Part shown: piece by piece, positions 1-6,850 of the stretch
Layout: each line of letters starts with the position of its first letter
How positions within the stretch are numbered: position 1 is the first letter of the stretch
NCBI GenBank assembly: GCA_041648305.1
Contig: JBAZPI010000031.1
Span: 1 to 10,159 of the forward strand
Direction of reading: 5' to 3'
Length of the DNA stretch: 10,159 bases
Source of the DNA: JABILX01 sp041648305
Lineage (GTDB): Bacteria; Patescibacteriota; Gracilibacteria; UBA1369; LOWO2-01-FULL-3
The notes under the pieces: model-generated
What the model was told of the DNA's origin: nothing
What the model saw: the letters and a program-made list of their open reading frames with translations, nothing else
Database searches by the model: none
Position numbers and translations under genes: made by a program

Positions 1-106
1 TGTTGAGGAATCGGAGATTTAGGGACATGCTGAAAAACATCTTTACTTCTGAATGGATTTTCGCTATTTATTAGGGGCTCAAAAATTAGAATTAACCGCT
101 TATATA
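1..106. other. Left edge, upstream region of rplI
   Basis: No complete gene is visible here. Two plus-strand frames enter from the left edge. One ends at the TAG at 20-22 after six codons; the other ends at the TAG at 72-74 and reads ...RDMLKNIFTSEWIFAIY. Either could be the tail of an upstream gene, but the tails are too short to identify. A weak promoter-like pair (TTTACT at 42-47, TATTTA at 65-70, 17-base spacer) precedes rplI, but its -10 matches consensus at only three positions. There is no Shine-Dalgarno sequence before the rplI ATG. Confidence 0.3.
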
Positions 107-556
107 ATGAAAGTTATTTTAAATGGGAACGTTGCGAAGTTAGGTTATAAGGGAGATGTTGTTGAAGTAAAAGACGGATATTTCAGGAATTTTTTGTTCC
201 CGAAGAACTTAGCCGTTGTTGCTACGAAAAGTAGGGTTGAATTGGCTAATAAGAGGAGAGAGAAGGTGGTTCTTGAGAAAGAAAGATTGCTTGAGAATGT
301 TAAGGAAGTTCTTGGTAAAATTAAAGGATTGGTGTTGCAAATCCCTGTGAGAGTCACCGGAAAAGGGACTCTTTACGCGGCTTTGAAAGAAGATGAAGTG
401 ATTGCTGCAGTTCGTGCCGCTTCAAATGTTCAACTTGAGAAGAAGCACGTTAAGTTTGAAGAGGCATTGAAGACATTGGGAGAGCATTCTGTGACCATTG
501 ATTTCGGTGGCAAGAATACGGTTGATATTACTGTTAATTTGGTTAAAGAAGAATAA
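107..556 (+). CDS. rplI: 50S ribosomal protein bL9
   Basis: bL9 is a large-subunit protein that binds 23S rRNA near the base of the L1 stalk and helps maintain reading-frame fidelity. The product starts MKVILNGNVAKLGYKGDVVE, the typical bL9 N-terminal RNA-binding domain, with the conserved GYFRNFLFPK stretch around residues 24-33. A lysine/glutamate-rich connecting helix (about 40-75) and a C-terminal domain follow. From the ATG at 107 the protein is 149 residues, the usual family length; a longer frame back to 53 would add 18 residues not seen in bL9, so 107 is preferred. It lies three bases before yqgF, probably in the same transcript. bL9 is reported missing from some CPR lineages, so its presence helps narrow the host. 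Confidence 0.96.
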   Translation: MKVILNGNVAKLGYKGDVVEVKDGYFRNFLFPKNLAVVATKSRVELANKRREKVVLEKERLLENVKEVLGKIKGLVLQIPVRVTGKGTLYAALKEDEVIAAVRAASNVQLEKKHVKFEEALKTLGEHSVTIDFGGKNTVDITVNLVKEE

Positions 557-559
557 TTT

Positions 560-988
560 ATGAAGGTTTTGGCGGTTGATTTCGGAAGCAAGTCTGTTGG
601 GATAGCTTCCGGTGATTCCGTTAATAAGATTGCTTTTCCGAAATGCGTTGTTCAGAACAGAGGGGATGAATATGTGATAGGGGAAATTTTAAAAATATGT
701 GAGGAGGGCTGTTATAAAGAAGTTGTTTTTGGTCTGCCTTTTGATATGGACGGTGGCAAAGGAGAGCAATATGAGAAAGCTCATGGGTTTATAGAGAAGT
801 TTAAAGCTGCGATTGCTGCGGTTGGTAGTCGGGAGGGCGGTTTGAGTGTTGTTTGTATTGACGAAAGGCTCTCTAGTTTTGAAGCTGATCGATATTTGGA
901 CGATTTTAAGGATAAAAAGATACGAAAGGAGCCTGGGGATAGGGACATGATGGCAGCGAAAATAATTTTGGAGAGACATTTTGCTTGA
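560..988 (+). CDS. yqgF: YqgF/RuvX family nuclease (pre-16S rRNA processing / putative Holliday junction resolvase)
   Basis: This is an RNase H-fold protein, implicated in 16S rRNA 5'-end maturation and also annotated as a putative Holliday junction resolvase. The family signature is intact. DFGSKSVGIA starts at D7, GLPFDMDGG is in the middle, DERLSS starts at D101, and the C-terminal DMMAAKIIL has its acidic residue at D129. These three acidic positions match the metal-binding site expected for the fold. The length of 142 residues is normal. The gene begins three bases after the rplI stop and ends in TGA, which argues against a recoded UGA. The association of a ribosomal protein gene with a ribosome-maturation nuclease fits the rRNA-processing role. 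Confidence 0.93.
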   Translation: MKVLAVDFGSKSVGIASGDSVNKIAFPKCVVQNRGDEYVIGEILKICEEGCYKEVVFGLPFDMDGGKGEQYEKAHGFIEKFKAAIAAVGSREGGLSVVCIDERLSSFEADRYLDDFKDKKIRKEPGDRDMMAAKIILERHFA

Positions 989-1021
989 TGACATGCTGTT
1001 ATTGATTTAGACTTGCCGGGT

Positions 1022-3583
1022 ATGAAAGAAATTATGGAAATTGTAGTGATTGTTCTTATCGTGGCCACGGGAGTAATTCTTGTTTTGACTGTGTTTTTTA
1101 GATTCAAGAATCGACTACGAAGGGCGGCTGAGAAAAAGACGGTTTTACACATAAGCGTTCCTAAGGAAATAGAAACAGGTCCTATCGTTGCGGAGCAGAT
1201 TTTTTCCACTATGCATGGGATTTATAGAGAAATTGGTTTTTTCCGCAGGCTTTTTGGGCATCAGCAGGACGCTGTGAGTTTTGAGATTGCGACGGTTAAT
1301 AAATCGATAGGTTTTTATGTGGCTTTTCCGGATAGGTTGCGTAATTTGGTGGAGGGACAAATTTACGCCCAATATTCGGATGCGGAGATAATCGAAGTTG
1401 AAGATTATACTTTCTCTCAAGATAAGGAAGTTTATAAAAATGCTGTTGGAGCTGAACTTCAGTTTACCGATGCCGACATTTTTCCTATAAAACGATATAC
1501 GCAGTTTGAAGACAAATTAACGAGGGTTGCTGTTGATCCTTTGTCCAGCATTACTTCCACTTTGACGAAATTCAATCATCCGTCTGAACAAGCCTGGATT
1601 CAGATTGTTATAACTCCGTTGGCTCACAAATGGGAAATTATACTTGCGAAATGCGTTATGCTTGTTCACAAGGGTTTTTTCATGAGTATGGAGTGGTCTC
1701 AGAATGCGTATGCAGGGGCTTTTATTACCAGGAAACTTTGGCCGAGAATTGTATTTTTCCCTCTCTATATGTATTTCTGGGTGCGTGGTATTTTTATAAG
1801 AGGTGGTGTTAAAAGTATTATCAGTTTGACCGAATCTTCGAGTAGTGATGATGATCTTGAGGAGCAAATGGCTATGCGTACACATGAGCGTGAATCTGAG
1901 GCTGATGCGTGTATGGATAAGATCGTCAGGCTTTTATTCGATGTAAATATAAGGCTTGTTTATGTTCCAAATGAGGTGAATAAATCAAAAGCTGATGCGA
2001 AGGTCAGGGAGATGTTTGGCAGTTTTTTGCAATTTAGTCAGCCTCATTTGAACGGATTTGAAATTAAAAAAATTGAACATGGCGAGATGATTGTTGGCAA
2101 ATATCGAAGGAGAGAGATCGAAAGTGGATTCATTATGAGTAACGAAGAATTAGCAACTATTTATCATCTTCCGAATTTGACTGTTAAGACCCCAAATATC
2201 TCTTGGGTGAGGAGCAGGAAGCTAGAACCTCCTGTTGATTTGCCGATGAGGGATAATGTCGGTGAGAAGGAAGGGTTTACATTAGTTGGGCGTACGAATT
2301 TCCGTGGGAGTCGTGTGGAGTTTGGCATCAAGGATGCGGATAGAATGCGACATATTTATATCATTGGTAAAACCGGTATGGGTAAATCTACTCTTTTGGA
2401 GAATATGGTTTACTCCGACATTATGGAGGGGAAGGGTGTTGGTGTAATTGATCCCCATGGAGACTTGGCCGATACCGTATTGGGATTCATACCTTCGACG
2501 AGAACAAATGATGTTGTTTTGATTGATCCTGCTGATAGGGATTTCCCTGTTGCGTTTAATATGCTTGAGAACATAGATTCTACTTACAATACGATTGTTT
2601 GCAGCGGACTTGTCGGGATCTTCAAAAAGATATATGCGGATAGCTGGGGTCCCAGGCTGGAGCATATTTTAAGGAATACTATTTTGTCTTTGCTTGAATA
2701 TCCCGGCACTACGATGCTTGGTATAACACGTATTTTGCAAGATGAAGATTTCAGGAGGAAAGTTGTTGCAAAAATTACCGATCCGATTGTTAAAAGTTTC
2801 TGGGTGAACGAATTTGATAAGATGCAGGATAAATTCAGGATTGAAGCGATTTCTCCGATTTTGAATAAAGTTGGACAATTTCTGTCTAGCCCGATTATTA
2901 GGAATATAGTTGGACAGCCAAAAAGCGCGGTTGATTTGAGGTTCGCGATGGATAAAGGAAAGATTGTGATTGTTAATTTGTCGAAAGGTAAAATAGGGGA
3001 GGATAATTCGACTCTTTTGGGGTCTATGTTTGTTACAAAGTTCCAACTTGATGCTATGAGCAGGGCGAATGTGCCTGAAAAAGAACGAAAGCCATTCTAT
3101 TTGTATGTTGATGAGTTCCAGAATTTTGCGACTGACGCTTTTGCGACGATTTTGTCTGAGGCGAGAAAGTATAAGTTGAGTTTGACCATGGCCAATCAGT
3201 ATATCGCGCAGATGCCCGAGGAGGTTAGAGATGCTGTGTTCGGGAACGTTGGGACTCTTGCTGCAATGCAGATTGGATTTGATGACGCTGAATATATTTC
3301 TCAGCAGTTTGGTGAGGAAATTATGCCACCTGACTTGGTAAGCATGAGTAAGTTTACGGCCTATACAAGGCTTCTTATAGACAATATGCCGTCCAAGACT
3401 TTTTCTTTCGACACCTTGCCGCCAATTTCCAGTGGGCCGGATTTGGACAGGGCTGAGAGAGTGAGAAAAGTTACTCGTGAAAGATATGCGCACAGACGAG
3501 AAGAGGTTGAGGATAAGATAATGAGATGGAGCGGGGTTTATACTGAGGGTTCGCAGAACCCTCGCGATGATAAAGAAAAATAA
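1022..3583 (+). CDS. Membrane-anchored VirD4/HerA-like ATPase (type IV secretion DNA-binding family)
   Basis: This is a P-loop ATPase of the type IV secretion coupling-protein/HerA superfamily, expected to form a hexameric pump for DNA or protein at the inner membrane. It has an N-terminal membrane helix (about residues 4-26) followed by a basic RFKNRLRR segment, and a second hydrophobic stretch near 238-258. Walker A GKTGMGKS is at 449-456, an IDPHGDL motif near 475, and Walker B YVDEFQNF has its acidic pair at D697-E698. A C-terminal ANQYIAQMP segment resembles the TraG/TraM-recognition region. The start is uncertain: TTG at 1013, ATG at 1022 (chosen) or ATG at 1034. None has a Shine-Dalgarno sequence, and an in-frame TGA at 989-991 blocks anything longer. 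At 853 residues it is longer than HerA. No other secretion genes lie nearby; the specific substrate is unknown. Confidence 0.82.
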   Translation: MKEIMEIVVIVLIVATGVILVLTVFFRFKNRLRRAAEKKTVLHISVPKEIETGPIVAEQIFSTMHGIYREIGFFRRLFGHQQDAVSFEIATVNKSIGFYVAFPDRLRNLVEGQIYAQYSDAEIIEVEDYTFSQDKEVYKNAVGAELQFTDADIFPIKRYTQFEDKLTRVAVDPLSSITSTLTKFNHPSEQAWIQIVITPLAHKWEIILAKCVMLVHKGFFMSMEWSQNAYAGAFITRKLWPRIVFFPLYMYFWVRGIFIRGGVKSIISLTESSSSDDDLEEQMAMRTHERESEADACMDKIVRLLFDVNIRLVYVPNEVNKSKADAKVREMFGSFLQFSQPHLNGFEIKKIEHGEMIVGKYRRREIESGFIMSNEELATIYHLPNLTVKTPNISWVRSRKLEPPVDLPMRDNVGEKEGFTLVGRTNFRGSRVEFGIKDADRMRHIYIIGKTGMGKSTLLENMVYSDIMEGKGVGVIDPHGDLADTVLGFIPSTRTNDVVLIDPADRDFPVAFNMLENIDSTYNTIVCSGLVGIFKKIYADSWGPRLEHILRNTILSLLEYPGTTMLGITRILQDEDFRRKVVAKITDPIVKSFWVNEFDKMQDKFRIEAISPILNKVGQFLSSPIIRNIVGQPKSAVDLRFAMDKGKIVIVNLSKGKIGEDNSTLLGSMFVTKFQLDAMSRANVPEKERKPFYLYVDEFQNFATDAFATILSEARKYKLSLTMANQYIAQMPEEVRDAVFGNVGTLAAMQIGFDDAEYISQQFGEEIMPPDLVSMSKFTAYTRLLIDNMPSKTFSFDTLPPISSGPDLDRAERVRKVTRERYAHRREEVEDKIMRWSGVYTEGSQNPRDDKEK

Positions 3584-3585
3584 TT

Positions 3586-4302
3586 ATGTTTAAGTTTATG
3601 TCTAAATTTAGGCACAGTATTAATTGTAAGTGGTCTGTTTTGTTACGCGACAGAAGGTTCCTGTTTGCGTTGATTTTTGGGGCTTTTGTTTTTTTCTTTG
3701 GGCAGTATGTCTTGGTTTCCGCTTCGAAATACAACGATGAAATGTTTAAGGTTGTTAGTGTCGGAGATTTCCTTTTGGATCGGTTGCCGACCGTTAATTT
3801 ATCGTTTTTATTTACGTGGGGAGTGTGGATGATCATGCTTCCAATCGCTTTCTATGCCGTATTGATAAGGCCTGAGCTTGCGCCATGGGCGTTAAAGACA
3901 TACGGGCTTTTTGCTATTGTTAGAGCCGGGTTCATCTTGCTGACCCATCTGGGGCCTCCGGAGGGATTTCTCTATCTGCAAGATCCTGTTTTGTATCCAC
4001 AGGATCCAATATTCGAAAGATTTTTCTTTATGAATGATTTATTTTTCTCCGGGCACGTTGGAAACGCTTATTTGGGGGCTTTGATATTCAGGAACTACAA
4101 ATTTAAGTGGTTTTGTTTGATTGGGTCTGTTGTGATGGGAGTTACTGTTCTTTTGATGCATGTGCATTATTCAATCGATGTATTTGGCGCGTATTTTATC
4201 ACTTATGGGATTTATGCGTTGTCGAATAGAATTTTTCATAAACACAACGACCGTTTTAAAGCGATTGTTGAAAAAATGCCCGAGGGTGCGCAAATTCCAT
4301 GA
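3586..4302 (+). CDS. PAP2-superfamily membrane protein, sphingomyelin-synthase-like (PAP2_C type)
   Basis: This is a 238-residue integral membrane protein with about six hydrophobic helices (roughly 26-48, 72-93, 104-122, 150-168, 174-193, 197-213). Two motifs resemble the D3 and D4 motifs of sphingomyelin synthase and related PAP2_C enzymes. They are NDLFFSGHVGN with H157, and HYSIDVFGAYFITY with H194 and D198. The His-x3-Asp spacing equals that of the sphingomyelin synthase catalytic triad (H328/D332 in human SMS1). The likely chemistry is phosphate-ester hydrolysis or transfer of a phospho-headgroup between lipids; the actual substrate cannot be read from sequence. It starts two bases after the ATPase stop, so the two are probably co-transcribed and translationally coupled. 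A second ATG at 3598 is possible. A plain PAP2 lipid phosphatase is the alternative. Confidence 0.75.
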   Translation: MFKFMSKFRHSINCKWSVLLRDRRFLFALIFGAFVFFFGQYVLVSASKYNDEMFKVVSVGDFLLDRLPTVNLSFLFTWGVWMIMLPIAFYAVLIRPELAPWALKTYGLFAIVRAGFILLTHLGPPEGFLYLQDPVLYPQDPIFERFFFMNDLFFSGHVGNAYLGALIFRNYKFKWFCLIGSVVMGVTVLLMHVHYSIDVFGAYFITYGIYALSNRIFHKHNDRFKAIVEKMPEGAQIP

Positions 4303-4330
4303 CGGAATCACGTTAGGTTCCCTAGTCGTG
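4294..4330. terminator. Two adjacent small hairpins at the convergent junction (possible bidirectional terminator)
   Basis: The first stem is ATTCC (4294-4298) with GGAAT (4304-4308) and a five-base loop. The second pairs CACG (4309-4312) with CGTG (4327-4330) and TAGG (4314-4317) with CCTA (4321-4324) around a TTC loop, with a small internal bulge. They cover both stop codons of the convergent genes. No T-run follows on either strand, so intrinsic termination is uncertain. Confidence 0.35.
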
Positions 4331-5530
4331 TTCTAATAAAGGCTCAATTCCCGGCAGCATTTTCCCTTCCAAGAATTCTAACGATGCGCCGCCCCCTGTG
4401 GATACGTGTGTGAATGATTTTGCGGGGATTTTGAACATCTGTAGCGCATTCAGCGTGTCTCCGCCTCCGATTACTGATGTGCACTTACTTTTGGCTATAC
4501 ATTCCGCAATTGCGCGCGAGCCTTCTCGGAATGGTTTTTTCTCGAATACTCCAACTGGCCCGTTCCAAATTACTGTTTTTGAGTCGGCTATCATGTTGCA
4601 GAATTTTTCCGTGCTCCATTTTCCGAGATCGAAGGCTTTCATGTCGTTGATGAGATCTTCAACGCCAACATTCGCTGTTTCAGCGTCGTCTGTGCAGTCT
4701 GAGGCGACTATTAGGTCGTGCGGGAGGATTATTTTAGTTTTGTATTCCTGACATTCCATCATTATCTCTCGAGCCATGTCTACCATGTCATGCTGAACGA
4801 GTGATTCCCCTAAGTTGTAACCCGAAGCTGTGAGAAATGTGTTCCCAATGCCTCCTGCGACCAAAATATGGTCTGCTTTCCCAATAAAGTTCCTGATTAC
4901 TCCGATTTTTGAGTCCATTTTTGCTCCGCCGAACACTATTGTAAGCGGGTGTTCTGGAAATTCGAGGACTTTGCTCAAAGCTTCCACTTCTTTCTGCATT
5001 AAGAATCCTGCGTATGCCGGAATATGATCCGCAAGGCCTGCTGTTGAGGCGTGGCGGCGATGAGCTGTCCCGAATGCGTCGTTTACGAATATATCCGCGA
5101 GGGAGGAGAGCTCTTTCGTGTACTGAGGGTCGCACTTTTCCTCTTCAGCACGGAAGCGAATATTTTCGAGCATTATCACTTCTCCCGGTTTCATTTTTTT
5201 AATTTCTTCGTGGACGGTGTCGGTTGTTACTGCGTCCAATTTTTTTATTGGCTTTTTCAGGAGTTTTTCTAGTTCTCTTGCGATCGGGTCCATGCACAGA
5301 TCGTCAACTATTTGACCTTTTGGACGTCCTAAATGAGAGACCACTATCAATTTCACTCCTTTACCGATGAGATCTTTTATTGTAGGCAAAGCTTCTACAA
5401 TTCTCGTGTTCTCAGCGACTTCTCTGTGCCCATTCTCGTCCGGATCGGTTAGTGGCGTATTGAAGTCGACGCGTAAAATTACTCTTTTGCCGTGGATGTC
5501 TTTGAGGTTTTTGATAGTTTTGAGTTTCAT
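4322..5530 (-). CDS. pgk: Phosphoglycerate kinase
   Basis: This cytoplasmic glycolytic enzyme transfers the acyl phosphate of 1,3-bisphosphoglycerate to ADP, giving ATP and 3-phosphoglycerate. The 402-residue product has the normal length and full set of motifs. They are RVDFNTP (residues 20-26, substrate binding), SHLGRPKG, LENIRF, NDAFGTAHRRHAST, GGAKMDSKIGV, WNGPVGVFE, and the nucleotide-binding GGGDT (355-359) and STGGGASLEFLEG near the C terminus. The start MKLKTIKNLKD fits the family. It lies 39 bases after ribH on the same strand with no obvious promoter between, so it may be read from the ribE promoter as the last gene of a ribE-ribH-pgk cluster. Its TAG stop sits inside a small hairpin shared with the convergent membrane-enzyme gene. 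Confidence 0.97.
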   Translation of the reverse strand: MKLKTIKNLKDIHGKRVILRVDFNTPLTDPDENGHREVAENTRIVEALPTIKDLIGKGVKLIVVSHLGRPKGQIVDDLCMDPIARELEKLLKKPIKKLDAVTTDTVHEEIKKMKPGEVIMLENIRFRAEEEKCDPQYTKELSSLADIFVNDAFGTAHRRHASTAGLADHIPAYAGFLMQKEVEALSKVLEFPEHPLTIVFGGAKMDSKIGVIRNFIGKADHILVAGGIGNTFLTASGYNLGESLVQHDMVDMAREIMMECQEYKTKIILPHDLIVASDCTDDAETANVGVEDLINDMKAFDLGKWSTEKFCNMIADSKTVIWNGPVGVFEKKPFREGSRAIAECIAKSKCTSVIGGGDTLNALQMFKIPAKSFTHVSTGGGASLEFLEGKMLPGIEPLLEHD

Positions 5531-5569
5531 TGTTTGGGTTGGTAAAAGGATTTTTCGGTCTTTATTTTA

Positions 5570-6034
5570 CTATGTTTGAATTAATGCAGCTAGAGCGAAA
5601 GATTTTCCTTTGTTCAGGCCATTTTTCGAAGCTCTCTTTTGTGCCTGTTTTTTGTTTTTGCAGGTTAAAATCCCAAATATAATTGGAGTTTCTAATTTTA
5701 ATTGAACGTCCATTAGTCCACGAAATGTTTCGCTGCAAACATAGTCGTAATGAGAAGTTTCGCCTTTTATTACGACTCCGAGTGCGATTACTACGTCTGG
5801 TTTTGCTGATTTTATTTCTTTTTGGGCTGCGAAGGGAAGCTCTAGTGCGCCTGGAACTCTGACTAATTTGATGTTTTCTTTTTTTACTTCATTCTCTTCG
5901 AGGGTTGAAACCGTGTTCTGGTAAAGTTCCAGCCCGATTTCTTCGTTGAAATAGGGGAGAAGGATTGTGATTTTCAGGTCTTTCCCGCTTGGAATTTTGA
6001 GTTTTTCTGTTGGGGTAAGTTGCATTTGCGTCAC
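5570..6034 (-). CDS. ribH: 6,7-dimethyl-8-ribityllumazine synthase
   Basis: RibH condenses 5-amino-6-ribitylamino-uracil with 3,4-dihydroxy-2-butanone 4-phosphate, the penultimate step to riboflavin, usually as a 5-mer or 60-mer capsid. Visible motifs are LPYFNEEI (26-33, aromatic residue for pyrimidine stacking), VPGALELP (60-67), VVIKGETSHYDYV (87-99) with the conserved catalytic histidine H95, FGILT (120-124) and a phosphate-contacting arginine at R134. The 154-residue length is typical. The frame opens with GTG at 6034; an in-frame ATG at 6025 gives MQLTPTEKL and is an equally good start, since the first 18 residues are not conserved and neither start has a Shine-Dalgarno sequence. It begins 18 bases after the ribE stop, making a two-gene riboflavin unit. 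Confidence 0.94.
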   Translation of the reverse strand: MTQMQLTPTEKLKIPSGKDLKITILLPYFNEEIGLELYQNTVSTLEENEVKKENIKLVRVPGALELPFAAQKEIKSAKPDVVIALGVVIKGETSHYDYVCSETFRGLMDVQLKLETPIIFGILTCKNKKQAQKRASKNGLNKGKSFALAALIQT

Positions 6035-6052
6035 GTCAAATTATTAAATTTC

Positions 6053-6814
6053 TTAGATAAATCCTCGGTCCTTGAGAAATTCATACTTTGTTTCAGATTC
6101 TTTTGCATCGAGAAGTGACTTTAAATATTTTGCGATTGCATCGAATTCGAGATTTACTTTGTCTCCTTTTTTTAGCTTGGACAGATTTGTGACTTTCAGT
6201 GTGTGATTAACCAGGCATACTTCAAAAAAATCTTCTTCCAGGAACGAAATAGTCAGACTAACGCCATTTATTGCAATCGATCCTTTTAAAGATAGAAATA
6301 TACAAAAATTCTTGGGATAACTGATACGAAGAGTGGTTTGTTTGTTTTCTTTCCTAATTTCCATGATTTCTCCGACTGTATCCACGTGTCCCTGTACCAA
6401 GTGTCCGTCGAGTCCTTGTCCGAAAGTTAAAGCGGGTTCTATGTTTACTTTTTCGCCGACTTTAATATCTTTGAGATTTGTTGCTTTCAATGTTTCTGTC
6501 ATCAGGTTGAAAAATGCTTTGTTCCCATCTATTTTTGTGATGGTTAGGCAGACTCCATTGATGGCTAACGAATTTCCAACTTCTTTGCTTTTGAAAAGCT
6601 GGGCAGGGAACCTCTGAAAAACGCGTAATGCTGCGTCGATTTCGGAGTTTCCTTGTCGCCGTACATGTTCGTACGGCTCCTGCGTAATCTCCTCATCTCC
6701 TTGCATTCCATCGTTTTTCAGAGGTTCCTTAATTTCTATGGCGATCAAAGTTTCGCTTTTTGTCGATTTTACGTCCGTTACGGTCCCTATTGTTTTGATT
6801 ATTCCTGTAAACAT
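6053..6814 (-). CDS. ribE: Riboflavin synthase (alpha chain) with an in-frame palindromic-element insertion
   Basis: RibE dismutates two 6,7-dimethyl-8-ribityllumazine molecules to riboflavin and the pyrimidine that RibH reuses. Two homologous barrels are visible. The N-terminal one starts MFTGI and has NGVCLTI (86-92) and TETLKATNL. The C-terminal one has GHLVQGHVD, KGSIAINGVSLTI, HTLKVTNL and a final DAIAKYL. At 253 residues it is about 40 longer than the family norm. The excess is residues 30-69, encoded by the palindromic element at 6607-6728; removing it joins IAIEIK directly to PAQLFKSKEVGNSLAING, matching normal spacing. The frame is intact through the insert, so the enzyme is probably made and the insert forms a surface loop; reduced activity is possible. 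No FMN riboswitch is recognisable upstream. ribBA and ribD are not in the window. Confidence 0.95.
   Translation of the reverse strand: MFTGIIKTIGTVTDVKSTKSETLIAIEIKEPLKNDGMQGDEEITQEPYEHVRRQGNSEIDAALRVFQRFPAQLFKSKEVGNSLAINGVCLTITKIDGNKAFFNLMTETLKATNLKDIKVGEKVNIEPALTFGQGLDGHLVQGHVDTVGEIMEIRKENKQTTLRISYPKNFCIFLSLKGSIAINGVSLTISFLEEDFFEVCLVNHTLKVTNLSKLKKGDKVNLEFDAIAKYLKSLLDAKESETKYEFLKDRGFI
6607..6728. mobile_element. 122-bp palindromic (MITE/RPE-like) element inside ribE
   Basis: The ends are a perfect 17-bp inverted repeat: GGAACCTCTGAAAAACG at 6607-6623 and its reverse complement at 6712-6728. At the exact centre is a second perfect inverted repeat, GCCGTAC (6658-6664) and GTACGGC (6671-6677), around a six-base loop. 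The arms between are each 34 bases and only loosely complementary, so the layout is 17-34-7-6-7-34-17. GC is 61 of 122 bases, against 44 of 120 in the adjoining ribE stretch 6481-6600. Read on the minus strand it contributes codons 30-69 of ribE without a stop. No clear target-site duplication flanks it, and it encodes no transposase, so any movement would need help in trans. A second copy was not seen in this window. Confidence 0.8.
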
Positions 6815-6820
6815 GCCAAA

Positions 6821-6850
6821 AGTGTAGCTTAAACTTAAGGAAAATGTAAG
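6821..6850 (-). promoter_or_regulatory. Candidate leaderless promoter of ribE
   Basis: On the minus strand a -10-like TACACT (6826-6821) lies exactly six bases before the ribE ATG, so transcription would start at or next to the A of the ATG. A -35-like CTTACA (6850-6845) sits 18 bases upstream and forms part of the TAAG repeat array. There is no Shine-Dalgarno sequence. The match is suggestive only. Confidence 0.4.

Noticed and set aside
986..988. Recoded UGA (glycine), as in Gracilibacteria
   Set aside because: TGA ends yqgF and the PAP2-like gene at family-appropriate positions, and no conserved gene here carries an in-frame TGA.
24..998. Nine-base repeat GACATGCTG near 24 and 991
   Set aside because: Only two short copies with no shared flanks; chance is sufficient.
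2669..3493. Long minus-strand open frame (274 codons) inside the ATPase gene
   Set aside because: It lies entirely opposite conserved coding sequence with Walker B and related motifs, and its translation has no recognisable domain; it is a shadow frame.
4788..5135. Minus-strand frame overlapping pgk in another frame
   Set aside because: It is arginine- and serine-rich low-information sequence, fully inside pgk, whose motifs are continuous across it.
6053..6814. ribE as a pseudogene broken by the inserted element
   Set aside because: The insert keeps the frame, has no stop, and both barrels retain their motifs, so a working product is more likely.
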